DNA from: Acidobacteria bacterium Mor1
GTDB taxonomy: Bacteria > Acidobacteriota > Polarisedimenticolia > Polarisedimenticolales > Polarisedimenticolaceae
NCBI GenBank assembly: GCA_001664505.1
Contig: CP011806.1
Span: 5,480,589 to 5,544,588 of the forward strand
DNA: 64,000 bases
Reading direction: 5' to 3'
Below, piece by piece: positions 43,777 through 52,629 of the stretch. Below the pieces are notes generated by a model. The model saw only the letters and a program-made list of their open reading frames with translations. It was not told where the DNA came from and made no database searches. A program made the position numbers and the translations under genes. Each line of letters opens with the position of its first letter. Position 1 is the stretch's first letter.

Positions 43777-46700
43777 ATGGTTGGATTTGCCGTGAAGACT
43801 CGTTCTTTCAACATCCCGGGCGCGCTGCTGCTGATCGCCGCCCTGGCCGGCCCCGCGCTCGCCGAGGACCCGCCCCCGCTGGGGGAGGAGTCGACCTTGA
43901 TGCGCGGGGATACCGCCCATCTCAACGATTTCTGCGCCGGGTGGCCGGGCTGTCAGGCTCCGGTGCTGGCCTCTTCCAGTGCCAAGACGGTGCTGGGAAT
44001 CCTGGTCGACACCAACGACCATCCGTACACCGGCTCTCCGGGAGACCTGACCACCTATCGGGACAACAAGCTGGCCGACTACGAGGGCAATAGCGACGCC
44101 TACTGGCTGGAGTCCTCCTACGGCATGGTCGGGATCGATATGGAGATCCCCGACGAGATATTCACCCTCGCCGGCGCCTTCGACGACTACTACAACCGGG
44201 ACTACGTCGATACGACCTTGACCACCAATGGCGTGTCGTTCCCGCTCAACGGATCGGCCGAGGCGTCGATCCACGTCCACGACGCTCACGATCGCAACAA
44301 GTTCGTCGACTTCTCGCCCAACGCGAACAATCTCGGCGAGCTGGTCGATGCATGCAACGCGGCCTTCGATGCGGTGACCGGCGTGCCCGCCGAGTGGGTG
44401 GAGTGTTCCGCCGCCGGCGGCGAGCTGCGGATCGCCCTGGTCCAGGATGAAACCGCCGAGGCGACCTTCATCCGGGTCGACGGCGGCAGCGACCTGGCGG
44501 ATCTCGGCCTCGACGGCCCGATCGAGACCCAGGGGACCCCGACCCGCCTCGAGGGCAAACAGATCCCCGGCGGATTCCCGGTCGGCCTCAACGGCGGGGC
44601 CGGCTGGGTCGATATCGAGGTGCGCGCTCACGGCACCTACCCGGTCACCCGGCGCTATTCGATCGGCTTCCCCGATGCGACCTACGGCAGTCCCGAGGAG
44701 CTGGTCGAGGGCATGTTCCTGCCGGTGCTGAACGCCGAGTTCGACTGGGTCCAGTTCGAGGATTACGGCGACGACCGGGTCGGCATGCGGCTTCAGGACG
44801 GTTTCGTCGGTGAGAACGCGGCGCTGCGGATCGTCGGAGGCGCCAATCTGGACCAGCTCGGCCTCGACGGCCCCCAGCGGGTCGACGGTGTGATCAGCTT
44901 CGACAAGCGCCGCACGGTCCGGGGCAAACGCTCGGACATCGTGGCCGAGGCGCTCTCCCTCTACATTGCCGAACGGGCCGCCGTCGAGGGGATCTCGATC
45001 ACCGCGGCCAACGAATCGGACTTGAACACCCTCGTGGACCAGGAGCTCGACGGCTACGACTCGTTCCTGGTGCTGCTGGTGGACCAGGGCACGAGCCCGG
45101 GCATTCCTACCTCCCGCCGCGCCGGTGCATCGGCCAGCGCCTGGTTCGACCTCGCGATTCCCGGCGAGGACGGCTACGTCTACGAGCGGCAGAAGAACGC
45201 CGGCTTCATGATCGGGCCCGGCTACGCCGCGTGGACCACCTGGGCCCACGAACTCGGCCACACTTTGGGCTTCCCCGATCTCTACTTCAAGAGCGACCAC
45301 CAGAACCTGGACTCGACCTTCGACTACGTCAACGACTGGGGACTGATGGACTCCCATAGCTTCTCCCCCCACGCGGTCGGTTGGAGCAAGCTCAAGAAGC
45401 AGACCTGGTTCCCCGCCGGCTCGGTGGCCGACATCTACCCGCCGCCGCTGGGCAGCACCCATCATCACGAGTTCACCCTGGTGCCCAGCGAGCATCCCTT
45501 CGGCGACTACGCCGGGATCGGTTCGCCGGGATACCCCGAGCGCCAGCTACTGCGCATCTGGATCTCGGACCATCACTGGGTGCTGGTCGAGAACCGTCAG
45601 CCGGGGGACCAGTTCTCCCAGAATCTGCCCGACGACTGGATCGGGGACGTGCCTCCCGACGGTTCGGCGCAGCCCGGCGGCCTGTTGATCACCGACGCCT
45701 GCGACATCAACACCGAGTTCAGCTGCCCCTACCGCCCGCGGGTGGTGAACCTCAACCCCTACGGCACCCAGGCCAACGCCCGGGGCATCGCCGAGAACGA
45801 GGTGCGCTCGCTGAACGCCGGCGACTCGAACCCGGCCTACGACGGGATCATCGTCACCGACCTGGGGCCGGTGGCGGGGCCTCCAGGCCAACCCGACGCC
45901 CGCCAGGTGCAGGTCACCTGGGGCCCCGGGGACTTCGTCGAGCTGGAGATCCGGCCCTGGCAGGCGCCCGAGATCTACGGCACCCCGGACATCTGGGTCG
46001 ACTGGCCCGGCAACGGTGAGGAGAACTATCCGGGCAACCCGCCGATCGACCAGGGAGAAGAGGTCCACTGGCACCCCGACGGTACGGTGCTGAACCTGAT
46101 CAAGGTGCGGGTGCACAACGAAGGCACCATCGAAGCCAAGAACGTCGTCGTGCGGGCGTCGGTCAACGAGCCCGGCGGCATGGGAGACTCGGGTGAGTTC
46201 GTGCCGATCGGCGACTCGGCGCCGCAGAACATCCCGCCGGGCGACTATCGGGACTTCGCCTTCAACTGGTACCCCGACGACGGCGAGCACACCTGCATCC
46301 TGGCCGAGATTCTGTCTCACGAGTCCGATCTGGGTGATCTGGATCCGACCAACAACCTGGCCCAGGAGAACGTGTTCCTGTTCACCCCGGAATCCAACAG
46401 TCCGTACAAGCCGGTGGAGTTCGACTTCAAGGTCAACAACGACTACGACTTCCCGGTGGATGTCTGGCTGACTGCCAGCGGTCTGGTCGACGGTGTCGAC
46501 CTCGAGATGGAGAAGACCCAGCTACACCTCGAACCCGACGAACACGTGGTGCTCACCGGCCGTTTCCTGGTGGACATCAACAAGATCCCTGCACATCCCA
46601 GCGCGCAGATTCCGCGGCTGCGGATCAACACCCACGCGCTCCTCGAGACCGCCGACGGCTACGAGCCCTTCGGTGGGATGACCTTCGATCTGGACCCGGG

Positions 46701-47355
46701 GTACGGCTGCGACCTGTACCTGGACAACACCGACTGCGATCCCGACGGCCAGGGGACCGGCATCATCCTCTACGGCAGGCTGGACGGCCCCTATGCGGCA
46801 TTCGAAACGGTGGATATCGCCGTGGTCGGCTCCGACGGCCGTAGCTACGGGGGCACCGGTGAGACCGACGCGGCGGGCAACTTCATCATCAAGGTCGAGG
46901 ACGTGCCGTTGGGCGCGGCGACCGCGATGCTCTACTACTTCGGTCCGGACATGGCCAAGACCCACCTTGGGCCGGTTCCGATCCAGGTGACCTCCTGCGG
47001 GGCACCGAAGCCGATTCCGCCGACGATGACCGTGGACCGCAGCCGGCGCGACCCCGACCGGGTGACGATCCACTACGACGTGGCCGGCGGATGCAACGCG
47101 TCGGATCACGCGGTGCTGTTCGGCAAGATCGGAACTTTCGATCAGGTGACCGACACGGCCTGCTCGGTGGGGAACAGCGGTAGCGTCTCGCTCCAGGCAC
47201 CGCCGGGGGACGTCTGGTTCCTGATGACCGGGATGGAAGGAGATAGCTACTCGAGCATGGGCACGACCAGTGACGGCCTTCAGCGGAAGTTCAGGGATCT
47301 GGATCTACAGTGCCCGGCTCTGGTCAAACACGACGTTTCGGCAATCTGTCCCTAG
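43777..47355 (+). CDS. Secreted M6-family (immune inhibitor A-like) metalloprotease
   Basis: A 1192-residue protein from ATG 43777 (GTG 43792 is an alternative), with a signal peptide (IPGALLLIAALAGPALA). Zinc motif HELGHTLGFPD at 491-501 with a downstream YVNDWGLMDSHSFSPHAVGW, the M6 metzincin-like pattern. Between ~148 and ~375, two copies of a ~100-residue module end in FIRVDGGSDLADLGLDGP and ALRIVGGANLDQLGLDGP; they resemble flagellin hook/phage tail-sheath IN-type motifs and split the peptidase from its N-terminus. C-terminal halves have CARDB-like (NLIKVRVHNEGTIEAKNVVV) and other beta-sandwich domains. A textbook terminator follows. Likely a secreted protease with self-assembling or binding domains. 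Confidence 0.9.
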   Translation: MVGFAVKTRSFNIPGALLLIAALAGPALAEDPPPLGEESTLMRGDTAHLNDFCAGWPGCQAPVLASSSAKTVLGILVDTNDHPYTGSPGDLTTYRDNKLADYEGNSDAYWLESSYGMVGIDMEIPDEIFTLAGAFDDYYNRDYVDTTLTTNGVSFPLNGSAEASIHVHDAHDRNKFVDFSPNANNLGELVDACNAAFDAVTGVPAEWVECSAAGGELRIALVQDETAEATFIRVDGGSDLADLGLDGPIETQGTPTRLEGKQIPGGFPVGLNGGAGWVDIEVRAHGTYPVTRRYSIGFPDATYGSPEELVEGMFLPVLNAEFDWVQFEDYGDDRVGMRLQDGFVGENAALRIVGGANLDQLGLDGPQRVDGVISFDKRRTVRGKRSDIVAEALSLYIAERAAVEGISITAANESDLNTLVDQELDGYDSFLVLLVDQGTSPGIPTSRRAGASASAWFDLAIPGEDGYVYERQKNAGFMIGPGYAAWTTWAHELGHTLGFPDLYFKSDHQNLDSTFDYVNDWGLMDSHSFSPHAVGWSKLKKQTWFPAGSVADIYPPPLGSTHHHEFTLVPSEHPFGDYAGIGSPGYPERQLLRIWISDHHWVLVENRQPGDQFSQNLPDDWIGDVPPDGSAQPGGLLITDACDINTEFSCPYRPRVVNLNPYGTQANARGIAENEVRSLNAGDSNPAYDGIIVTDLGPVAGPPGQPDARQVQVTWGPGDFVELEIRPWQAPEIYGTPDIWVDWPGNGEENYPGNPPIDQGEEVHWHPDGTVLNLIKVRVHNEGTIEAKNVVVRASVNEPGGMGDSGEFVPIGDSAPQNIPPGDYRDFAFNWYPDDGEHTCILAEILSHESDLGDLDPTNNLAQENVFLFTPESNSPYKPVEFDFKVNNDYDFPVDVWLTASGLVDGVDLEMEKTQLHLEPDEHVVLTGRFLVDINKIPAHPSAQIPRLRINTHALLETADGYEPFGGMTFDLDPGYGCDLYLDNTDCDPDGQGTGIILYGRLDGPYAAFETVDIAVVGSDGRSYGGTGETDAAGNFIIKVEDVPLGAATAMLYYFGPDMAKTHLGPVPIQVTSCGAPKPIPPTMTVDRSRRDPDRVTIHYDVAGGCNASDHAVLFGKIGTFDQVTDTACSVGNSGSVSLQAPPGDVWFLMTGMEGDSYSSMGTTSDGLQRKFRDLDLQCPALVKHDVSAICP

Positions 47356-47381
47356 GAGGATTGGTTCGCTCCTCGAGGGAA

Positions 47382-47415
47382 CGCCGCGCGGTTTCGGCCG
47401 CGCGGCGCTTTTTTT
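47382..47415 (+). terminator. Rho-independent terminator of the M6 protease gene
   Basis: CGCCGCGCGG pairs with CCGCGCGGCG around TTTCGG and is followed by CTTTTTTT. It lies 26 bases after the stop. Confidence 0.92.
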
Positions 47416-47419
47416 GAAA

Positions 47420-47965
47420 TCAGGGGCAGGGTGCGGGATTGGCCCGTTCGCTGCCCGCGGCGTCGAAGCCCTTGGTGCCTTCATGGTCCAGGCGGTCCCG
47501 GGTGGTGACCAGGTAGAAAAAGCCCCGGGCCGACTGGGGTTGCTCCAGGTCCAGGTAGCCGGACTGGGCGGCGGTGTCGAGGCAGTCGCCGTAGCCCAGG
47601 CCGGAAAGGGCCGCGAGGTCATCCCGGTAGAGCCGGTAGCCGGCCGCTGAGAGCGCCACGTCCCAGACGAGCATGTCCCGGGTCGAGAAGCGCAGGCCCC
47701 GGACCTCCTCGGCGGGCAGGTAGGGAGCCACGAAGCCGCCGTTGATTCCGTAGGTCGCGCCTGCCAGCGGCCGGGCCGAGAACCCGCCGATGGCGTCCAA
47801 GGAGATCCGGTAGTTCGTCGAAGCCGCGGTTACACCGTCGCCGGGACGGCCCCCTTGATTGAAGCTGTGCTCTTCCAGGGTGAACCCGGCGCTCTGTTGA
47901 GCGGCGGCAGGCGCCGACAACAGAAGCGCGAAGCTGAGGATCGAGAAGGAGATCAGGGTGCGCAT
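47420..47965 (-). CDS. Secreted protein consisting mainly of the shared C-terminal module
   Basis: A 181-residue protein with a signal peptide (ILSFALLLSAPAAA) and a GGAGG five bases before the ATG. The N-terminal half (LEEHSFNQGG, YRISLDAIGGFSARPLAG, YGINGGFVAPY) looks like a small beta domain often found in secreted proteins. The C-terminal half (VALSAAGYRLYRDDLAALSG, GFFYLVTTRDRLD, GFDAAGSERANPAPCP) is the module shared with three other secreted proteins in the window. It follows the 29-residue-repeat protein gene by 11 bases and is probably cotranscribed. Confidence 0.75.
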   Translation of the reverse strand: MRTLISFSILSFALLLSAPAAAQQSAGFTLEEHSFNQGGRPGDGVTAASTNYRISLDAIGGFSARPLAGATYGINGGFVAPYLPAEEVRGLRFSTRDMLVWDVALSAAGYRLYRDDLAALSGLGYGDCLDTAAQSGYLDLEQPQSARGFFYLVTTRDRLDHEGTKGFDAAGSERANPAPCP

Positions 47966-47976
47966 GAAAGCCTCCG

Positions 47977-50547
47977 TTAGCGGAGCATCACCAGCACGCG
48001 GATGGTGCCGGTGCCGAGGTCGTGAGCATCCAGGGCCTTGCCCAGGATCGTGCCCGGGGCCGCATCGTCGGCGCGCATGGCGTGGCCGGCGGTAGGGGAG
48101 GTGGTCAGCAGATCGCCGGGGCGGATCTCACCGAAGGCCGCGTCGACCTTGCAGAGGATCACGCCGGAGACCGCGACCGGCGCATCGACGGTGTGGAGCC
48201 CGTCATCGGCTGCGGAATCGGCGTCCCGGGCGCCGAGCACCAGGCCGGGTTCGCCGGCGACGATGCCGACTACACCGGGGTCGTAGGCGTCGACGGCGCG
48301 GCGAAGTGCCCCCGGCCGGCCGGGATCGATCGCCAGCACGTCGCCGGCCTCGACCGCCTCGGAGACCTCGACCAGGTTGGCCAACTCCGCCGAGGAGGAG
48401 CGGAAGGAGCGGCCGAAGAGATCCTGGGATTCCTCGTCGGAGGAGACGGAGCCGGCGACCGAGTCCGCGTCCTGCCGGGTGGCGTCGTTGGGTGTAGGGG
48501 TCGGGGCCGTGCGGGGAATCGATGCCGCGAGGGTCGTGGCCCCGTCACTGCCGGCCGGTGCCTCGGCGGCCTGCAGCAGGTGATCCCCGCCGCTGTCTTC
48601 GCGAGCGATCGCGTTGCCTCTCGAGAGGTGCCGCTCGGGATCGTAGCTGCCGATGGCGGCGATCAGCGCCTGGCTGCGGCTCATGTCGATCCCGCCGTTC
48701 TTGGAGAGAGTCGTTTGTCCCGGCATGTTCTTGAAGCGCTCGAGGGCCGTGAAACGCAGGTTCTCCGGAGACTCGCTCAGGGCCGCGTCCCGATCGTTGA
48801 TCGAGGGCAGGTAGGCCTCGTAGGGCTTGGCGCGCACCACCGCCTGGTTCTCGAAGCCGAGCCGCAGGCCGTAGACGACGTAGTCGAACTGGACGCTGTC
48901 GGCGGTGTCGCTGCGCACGACCAGCTCGGTGGTACTGAGGGATTCGACGTACAGGTCGGCGTGGCTGCCCCGGGGCGTGAGGTGGGCGGTCAGGCCGATG
49001 TCCGGGTTGGTGACCCACTGGAAGGTCTCGCCCAGGGTGATGCGGGCCTCGCCGCCCTCGAGCTGGCCGCTGCCCCGGGTGTAGGTCGCTGCTTCGTCGC
49101 CCTCGATGGCCGAGTAGACGATCACTTGATCGGCGCGAAGCGGGTGGTTCTGCACGAAGTTCTTGGAGCCGTTGCCCCAGGTACTGGCCGAACCGAAGCC
49201 GGTGCGCACGTAGGTGCCGCTGGTGATGTCGCGGAAGTAGCCGCCCTGGCTCTCCCCCTCACCACTGATACCGATGGAGCCTTCGGCGAGCCAGGCGTAG
49301 GTCCCGGTGTCCCGTTCACGGAAGTACGAACCGCTGTTGCCGTTGGCCCAGATGCCGTACTCGCCGTAGGCCACGTAGGCGTAGCCGCTGCTGTTGCTGT
49401 CGCCGAACAGCGCCCCCGCGGAGCTGCCGTAGCCTCTCACGCCGTAGTTCGAGGAGCCGATATAGGCGTAGCCGGTGCTGTTGTTGTCACGGAAGTAGCC
49501 GCCGGCGGAGTTGCCTTCACCCCAGACGCCGTAGTTGCCGTAACCGATGTAACCGAAGCCCGAGTTGTCGATGTCGGTGAAGAATCCGCCCGAGCTGTTG
49601 CCCGAGCCGCGGATGCCGGTGTTGCCATAGCCGGCGTAGGCGTAGCCGGAGCCGTCCTTGTCGTAGAAGAACCCGCCGGCCTGGTTGCCGCTACTCTCGA
49701 TGCCCAGGTGGTCGTTGGCCACGAAGGCAACGCTCGAACCGTTGCCGTCGCGGAACTCGCCGCCATGGTCGTTGCCGTAGGCGTAGATTCCGCGGTCGTT
49801 CTGGGCGACGTAGGCGAAGGAGTCGCCGTTGGTGTCGAAGAAGAAGCCGCCGCCGGAGTCACCCCGGGCGTAGATTCCGTAGCCGCCGCTCTGGGTGAAC
49901 AGGGTGCCCTGGGCGTTGACCCGGATCTTCTCGTCGCCGTTCACGGCGATGCCGAACAGGGTGTCTGCGGCGTTGGCGCTGGGCGGGTTGATGCAGACCG
50001 GGCCGGACATGGCGTCACTGCCGTCGGGTACATCGTTAAAGGTGATCGATCCGGCGGCGATATCCGCCGAGTCCGCCCGCAGGAACTGACTGACCGCATG
50101 GCCCGCGAACAGGTTGGTGTCGAGGGAATGGCTGGCCTCGACGGCGAAGGCGGAGGCCAGGATCTTGACCCGGGGGTCGAGCAGCTCGCCGTTGACCTCG
50201 ATGGAAAGCCAGACCTGCGGGTTGTTGAGGAACAGGGTGGCCATGCTGCCGTAGTTGCCGGGGCCGGATCCGTCGACCAGCTGGCCGCTTCCCAGGGCCA
50301 CGTTGAACAGACCGCCGTCGACCATGACCGGGGCACTGTCTGCCTGGGTGTGGCGGTCGAGCAAGATCTCGTTGCCGGCGGTTCCGGCGTCGAAGAAGCG
50401 GAAGACCATGTCGTGGGCGCCGTCCACCGGGGAGCCGGCGGCGTCGCGGAGCACGCCCTGGTAGTTGATCTCAGATGGAGGCTGCACGGCGATAGCCGGG
50501 CTAGCGGCAAGAAGAACCAGCAAGAAGAGGCAGCGAATCGATCTCAT
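47977..50547 (-). CDS. Secreted repetitive tail-fibre-like protein with 29-residue repeats
   Basis: An 856-residue protein from ATG 50547 (GGGAGG eight bases upstream) with a signal peptide (CLFLLVLLAASPAIA). Residues ~25-170 include INYQGVLRDAAGSPVDGAHD, a beta-domain opening common in Acidobacteria surface proteins. Residues ~224-455 are eight 29-residue repeats of the type GIxGxGNxxGGxFxDxxxSGYAYxxxGNY, reminiscent of phage tail-fibre and trimeric spike repeats. The C-terminal part has beta-barrel-like and GDLLTTSPTAGHAMR segments ending at MLR, similar to intramolecular chaperone-type C-termini of fibre proteins (inference). It is followed at 11 bases by the shared-module protein. Confidence 0.8.
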   Translation of the reverse strand: MRSIRCLFLLVLLAASPAIAVQPPSEINYQGVLRDAAGSPVDGAHDMVFRFFDAGTAGNEILLDRHTQADSAPVMVDGGLFNVALGSGQLVDGSGPGNYGSMATLFLNNPQVWLSIEVNGELLDPRVKILASAFAVEASHSLDTNLFAGHAVSQFLRADSADIAAGSITFNDVPDGSDAMSGPVCINPPSANAADTLFGIAVNGDEKIRVNAQGTLFTQSGGYGIYARGDSGGGFFFDTNGDSFAYVAQNDRGIYAYGNDHGGEFRDGNGSSVAFVANDHLGIESSGNQAGGFFYDKDGSGYAYAGYGNTGIRGSGNSSGGFFTDIDNSGFGYIGYGNYGVWGEGNSAGGYFRDNNSTGYAYIGSSNYGVRGYGSSAGALFGDSNSSGYAYVAYGEYGIWANGNSGSYFRERDTGTYAWLAEGSIGISGEGESQGGYFRDITSGTYVRTGFGSASTWGNGSKNFVQNHPLRADQVIVYSAIEGDEAATYTRGSGQLEGGEARITLGETFQWVTNPDIGLTAHLTPRGSHADLYVESLSTTELVVRSDTADSVQFDYVVYGLRLGFENQAVVRAKPYEAYLPSINDRDAALSESPENLRFTALERFKNMPGQTTLSKNGGIDMSRSQALIAAIGSYDPERHLSRGNAIAREDSGGDHLLQAAEAPAGSDGATTLAASIPRTAPTPTPNDATRQDADSVAGSVSSDEESQDLFGRSFRSSSAELANLVEVSEAVEAGDVLAIDPGRPGALRRAVDAYDPGVVGIVAGEPGLVLGARDADSAADDGLHTVDAPVAVSGVILCKVDAAFGEIRPGDLLTTSPTAGHAMRADDAAPGTILGKALDAHDLGTGTIRVLVMLR
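49183..49878 (-). repeat. Eight tandem 87-bp repeats (29-residue units)
   Basis: Consecutive units begin GIYARGDSGG, GIYAYGNDHG, GIESSGNQAG, GIRGSGNSSG, GVWGEGNSAG, GVRGYGSSAG, GIWANGNSGS (28 residues) and GISGEGESQG. Most are exactly 29 residues; units diverge in DNA but keep GGxFxD and GYAY. Confidence 0.85.
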
Positions 50548-50671
50548 GGCAGGGACCTCCCGGTCGGAATGACTCTTGATGCCGGGTAGAAACGGGCCGG
50601 TGGCAGGAAGTAACGGGGGCCCGCTACTATCTCCCGGCACTTCCGCGACCACACCTCACAGGATCCGTTCA

Positions 50672-52516
50672 ATGACCGACCAGTCCGGCGTAGTTTTCGG
50701 CGATCTCGCTCTGAGCAAGCCCGTCCTGCGGGCCGTGGACCGGATCGGCTACGAATCGCCGTCGCCGATCCAGGCCAGGTCGATCCCGCCGTTGCTCGAG
50801 GGCAAGGACTTGCTCGGTCAGGCCCAGACCGGTACCGGGAAGACCGCGGCCTTTGCCCTGCCGCTGCTCAGCAACCTCGATCTGAAGGCCCCGCATCCTC
50901 AAGTGCTGGTGCTGGCTCCCACCCGGGAGCTGGCGATCCAGGTCGCCGAGGCGATGCAGACCTACGCCTGCTACATGCCCGGGTTCCGGGTGCTGCCGGT
51001 CTATGGCGGCCAGAGCATGGAGATCCAGCTCCGGCAGCTGCGGCGCGGCGTGCACGCCGTCGTCGGAACGCCCGGCCGGATCCAGGACCATCTGCGCCGC
51101 GGAACGCTGCGGCTGGACAAGCTGACTACCGTGGTGCTCGACGAGGCCGACGAGATGCTGCGGATGGGCTTCATCGACGAGGTGCGGGAGATTCTGGCCC
51201 AGACCCCCGACGAGAAGCAGGTGGCGCTCTTCTCAGCCACCATGCCCCGGGAGATCCGCCGGGTGGCCAGCGAGTACCTGCGCGACCCGGTCGAGATCAA
51301 GATTCAGGCGCGGACCGCCACCGTCGAGACCTTGACCCAGCTCTTCTTCCAGGTCGGCGGCATGCAGAACAAGCTCGACGCGTTGACCCGCGTTCTCGAG
51401 GCGGAAGAGTTCGACGCCATGCTGGTCTTCGTCCGCACCCGGGTGACTACCGTCGAGTTGGCCCAGAAACTGGAAGCCCGAGGTTTTGCCTGCGCGCCGC
51501 TCAGCGGAGACATGAGTCAGTCTTCCCGGGAGCGCACCATCGAGCGCTTGAAGAACGGCGCGCTGGATATCGTCGTGGCGACCGACGTCGCGGCCCGGGG
51601 TATCCACGTCGACCGCATCAGCCACGTGGTCAATTTCGATGTGCCCTACGACGCCGAGGCCTACGTGCACCGCATCGGGCGGACCGCTCGGGCCGGCCGT
51701 GAAGGGAAGGCGATTCTGTTCATCTCACCCCGGGAACGGCGGCTGCTGCGCTCCATCGAACGGGTGACCGGGCAGCGCATCGAGCCGATGCGGATGCCGA
51801 CCCAGAAGGATGTGACCGACCGGCGGATCTCCCAGTTCAAGCGGGCGCTGGGGGCGGCCATCGACGAGCAGGACCTGCGGGTGTACCGCGCCGTCGTCGA
51901 CGAGTTCATCGAAGAGAACGATGTGGACGTCGCAAGTGTGGCGGCGGCGTTGGCCTACATGGCCCAACAGTCGCGGCCGCTGCTGCCGTACCGGCCGGCC
52001 AAGCCTGCGCCGGAACCGGCTCCGGAGCAGACCCACGATCGGACGCCTGAACCTCGTGACGCCGCAGCCGGCGGGCCGAAGCGTCCTCAGCCGAGCGGGT
52101 CCGCAGGCGACCTGGCGCCGAGCGGAACGCCGTATATGGAGCGCTACCGCATCGATGTCGGCCGCGAACACGGAGTGCAACCCGGAAACATCGTGGGCGC
52201 CCTGGCCAACGAGGTTGGGCTCGACGCGGAGTTCATCGGGGCGATCCGGATCTTGGATGACCACAGCATCGTCGAGTTACCCGAGGGATTGCCCAAGGCG
52301 ATTCTGCACCACCTGAAGAAAGTCTGGGTGTGCCGCCGGCAGTTGGGTATCCGTCTCTATCGTGAGGGGATGTCGAAGCCGGTCCGGCCTAGGCCAAAGG
52401 CCGGGAGCCGAACTCCGGCGGGCCCACCTCGGAAGCCCGCCAAGAAGTTCGGCAAACCGCGCAAGGGGGCGGGCAAACCCACGAAGAAGGTGCGAGGCAA
52501 GGCAAAGGGGCGCTAG
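50672..52516 (+). CDS. deaD: DEAD-box RNA helicase (DeaD/CsdA type)
   Basis: A 614-residue helicase from ATG 50672, with AGGA upstream. All core motifs are seen: Q motif (SPSPIQARSIP), AQTGTGKT, PTRELAIQ, TPGRI, DEAD, SAT, then ARGIHVDRISHVVNFDVP and HRIGRTARAG in domain 2. A Pro/Glu-rich linker leads to a DbpA/CsdA-type RNA-binding domain (MERYRIDVGREHGVQPGNIV, FIGAIRILDDHSIVELP), followed by a Lys/Arg-rich tail (RPRPKAGSRTPAGPPRKPAK). Members unwind structured mRNA and rRNA, with roles in ribosome biogenesis and cold adaptation. It stands alone, with a terminator region downstream. Confidence 0.95.
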   Translation: MTDQSGVVFGDLALSKPVLRAVDRIGYESPSPIQARSIPPLLEGKDLLGQAQTGTGKTAAFALPLLSNLDLKAPHPQVLVLAPTRELAIQVAEAMQTYACYMPGFRVLPVYGGQSMEIQLRQLRRGVHAVVGTPGRIQDHLRRGTLRLDKLTTVVLDEADEMLRMGFIDEVREILAQTPDEKQVALFSATMPREIRRVASEYLRDPVEIKIQARTATVETLTQLFFQVGGMQNKLDALTRVLEAEEFDAMLVFVRTRVTTVELAQKLEARGFACAPLSGDMSQSSRERTIERLKNGALDIVVATDVAARGIHVDRISHVVNFDVPYDAEAYVHRIGRTARAGREGKAILFISPRERRLLRSIERVTGQRIEPMRMPTQKDVTDRRISQFKRALGAAIDEQDLRVYRAVVDEFIEENDVDVASVAAALAYMAQQSRPLLPYRPAKPAPEPAPEQTHDRTPEPRDAAAGGPKRPQPSGSAGDLAPSGTPYMERYRIDVGREHGVQPGNIVGALANEVGLDAEFIGAIRILDDHSIVELPEGLPKAILHHLKKVWVCRRQLGIRLYREGMSKPVRPRPKAGSRTPAGPPRKPAKKFGKPRKGAGKPTKKVRGKAKGR

Positions 52517-52563
52517 CGGCCCGGTCGCGCGGACCGCGGCCGTGGACGCGTCGCGACGAAGCC

Positions 52564-52600
52564 CAAAGAAAAAGGCGGCCGAGCGATCGCCCGGCCGCCT
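52564..52600 (-). terminator. Terminator of the RHS gene
   Basis: On the minus strand AGGCGGCCG (stem pair 52592-52600) and CGGCCGCCT (52573-52581) form a 9-bp stem followed by TTTTTCTTT. It lies 30 bases after the RHS stop codon. The same stem also lies downstream of the helicase gene, where no T-tract follows. Confidence 0.85.
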
Positions 52601-52629
52601 CGGGATGAGACTCTTCGAGTCAGGGTTGA

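Noticed and set aside
43606..45495. 629-codon minus-strand frame opposite the M6 protease
   Set aside because: No recognisable domain or signal; it overlaps the protease coding frame for most of its length.
49183..49878. Regular 87-bp repeats as a possible CRISPR array
   Set aside because: The repeats are contiguous, in frame, vary in DNA and encode a conserved protein unit; there are no constant repeats with variable spacers.
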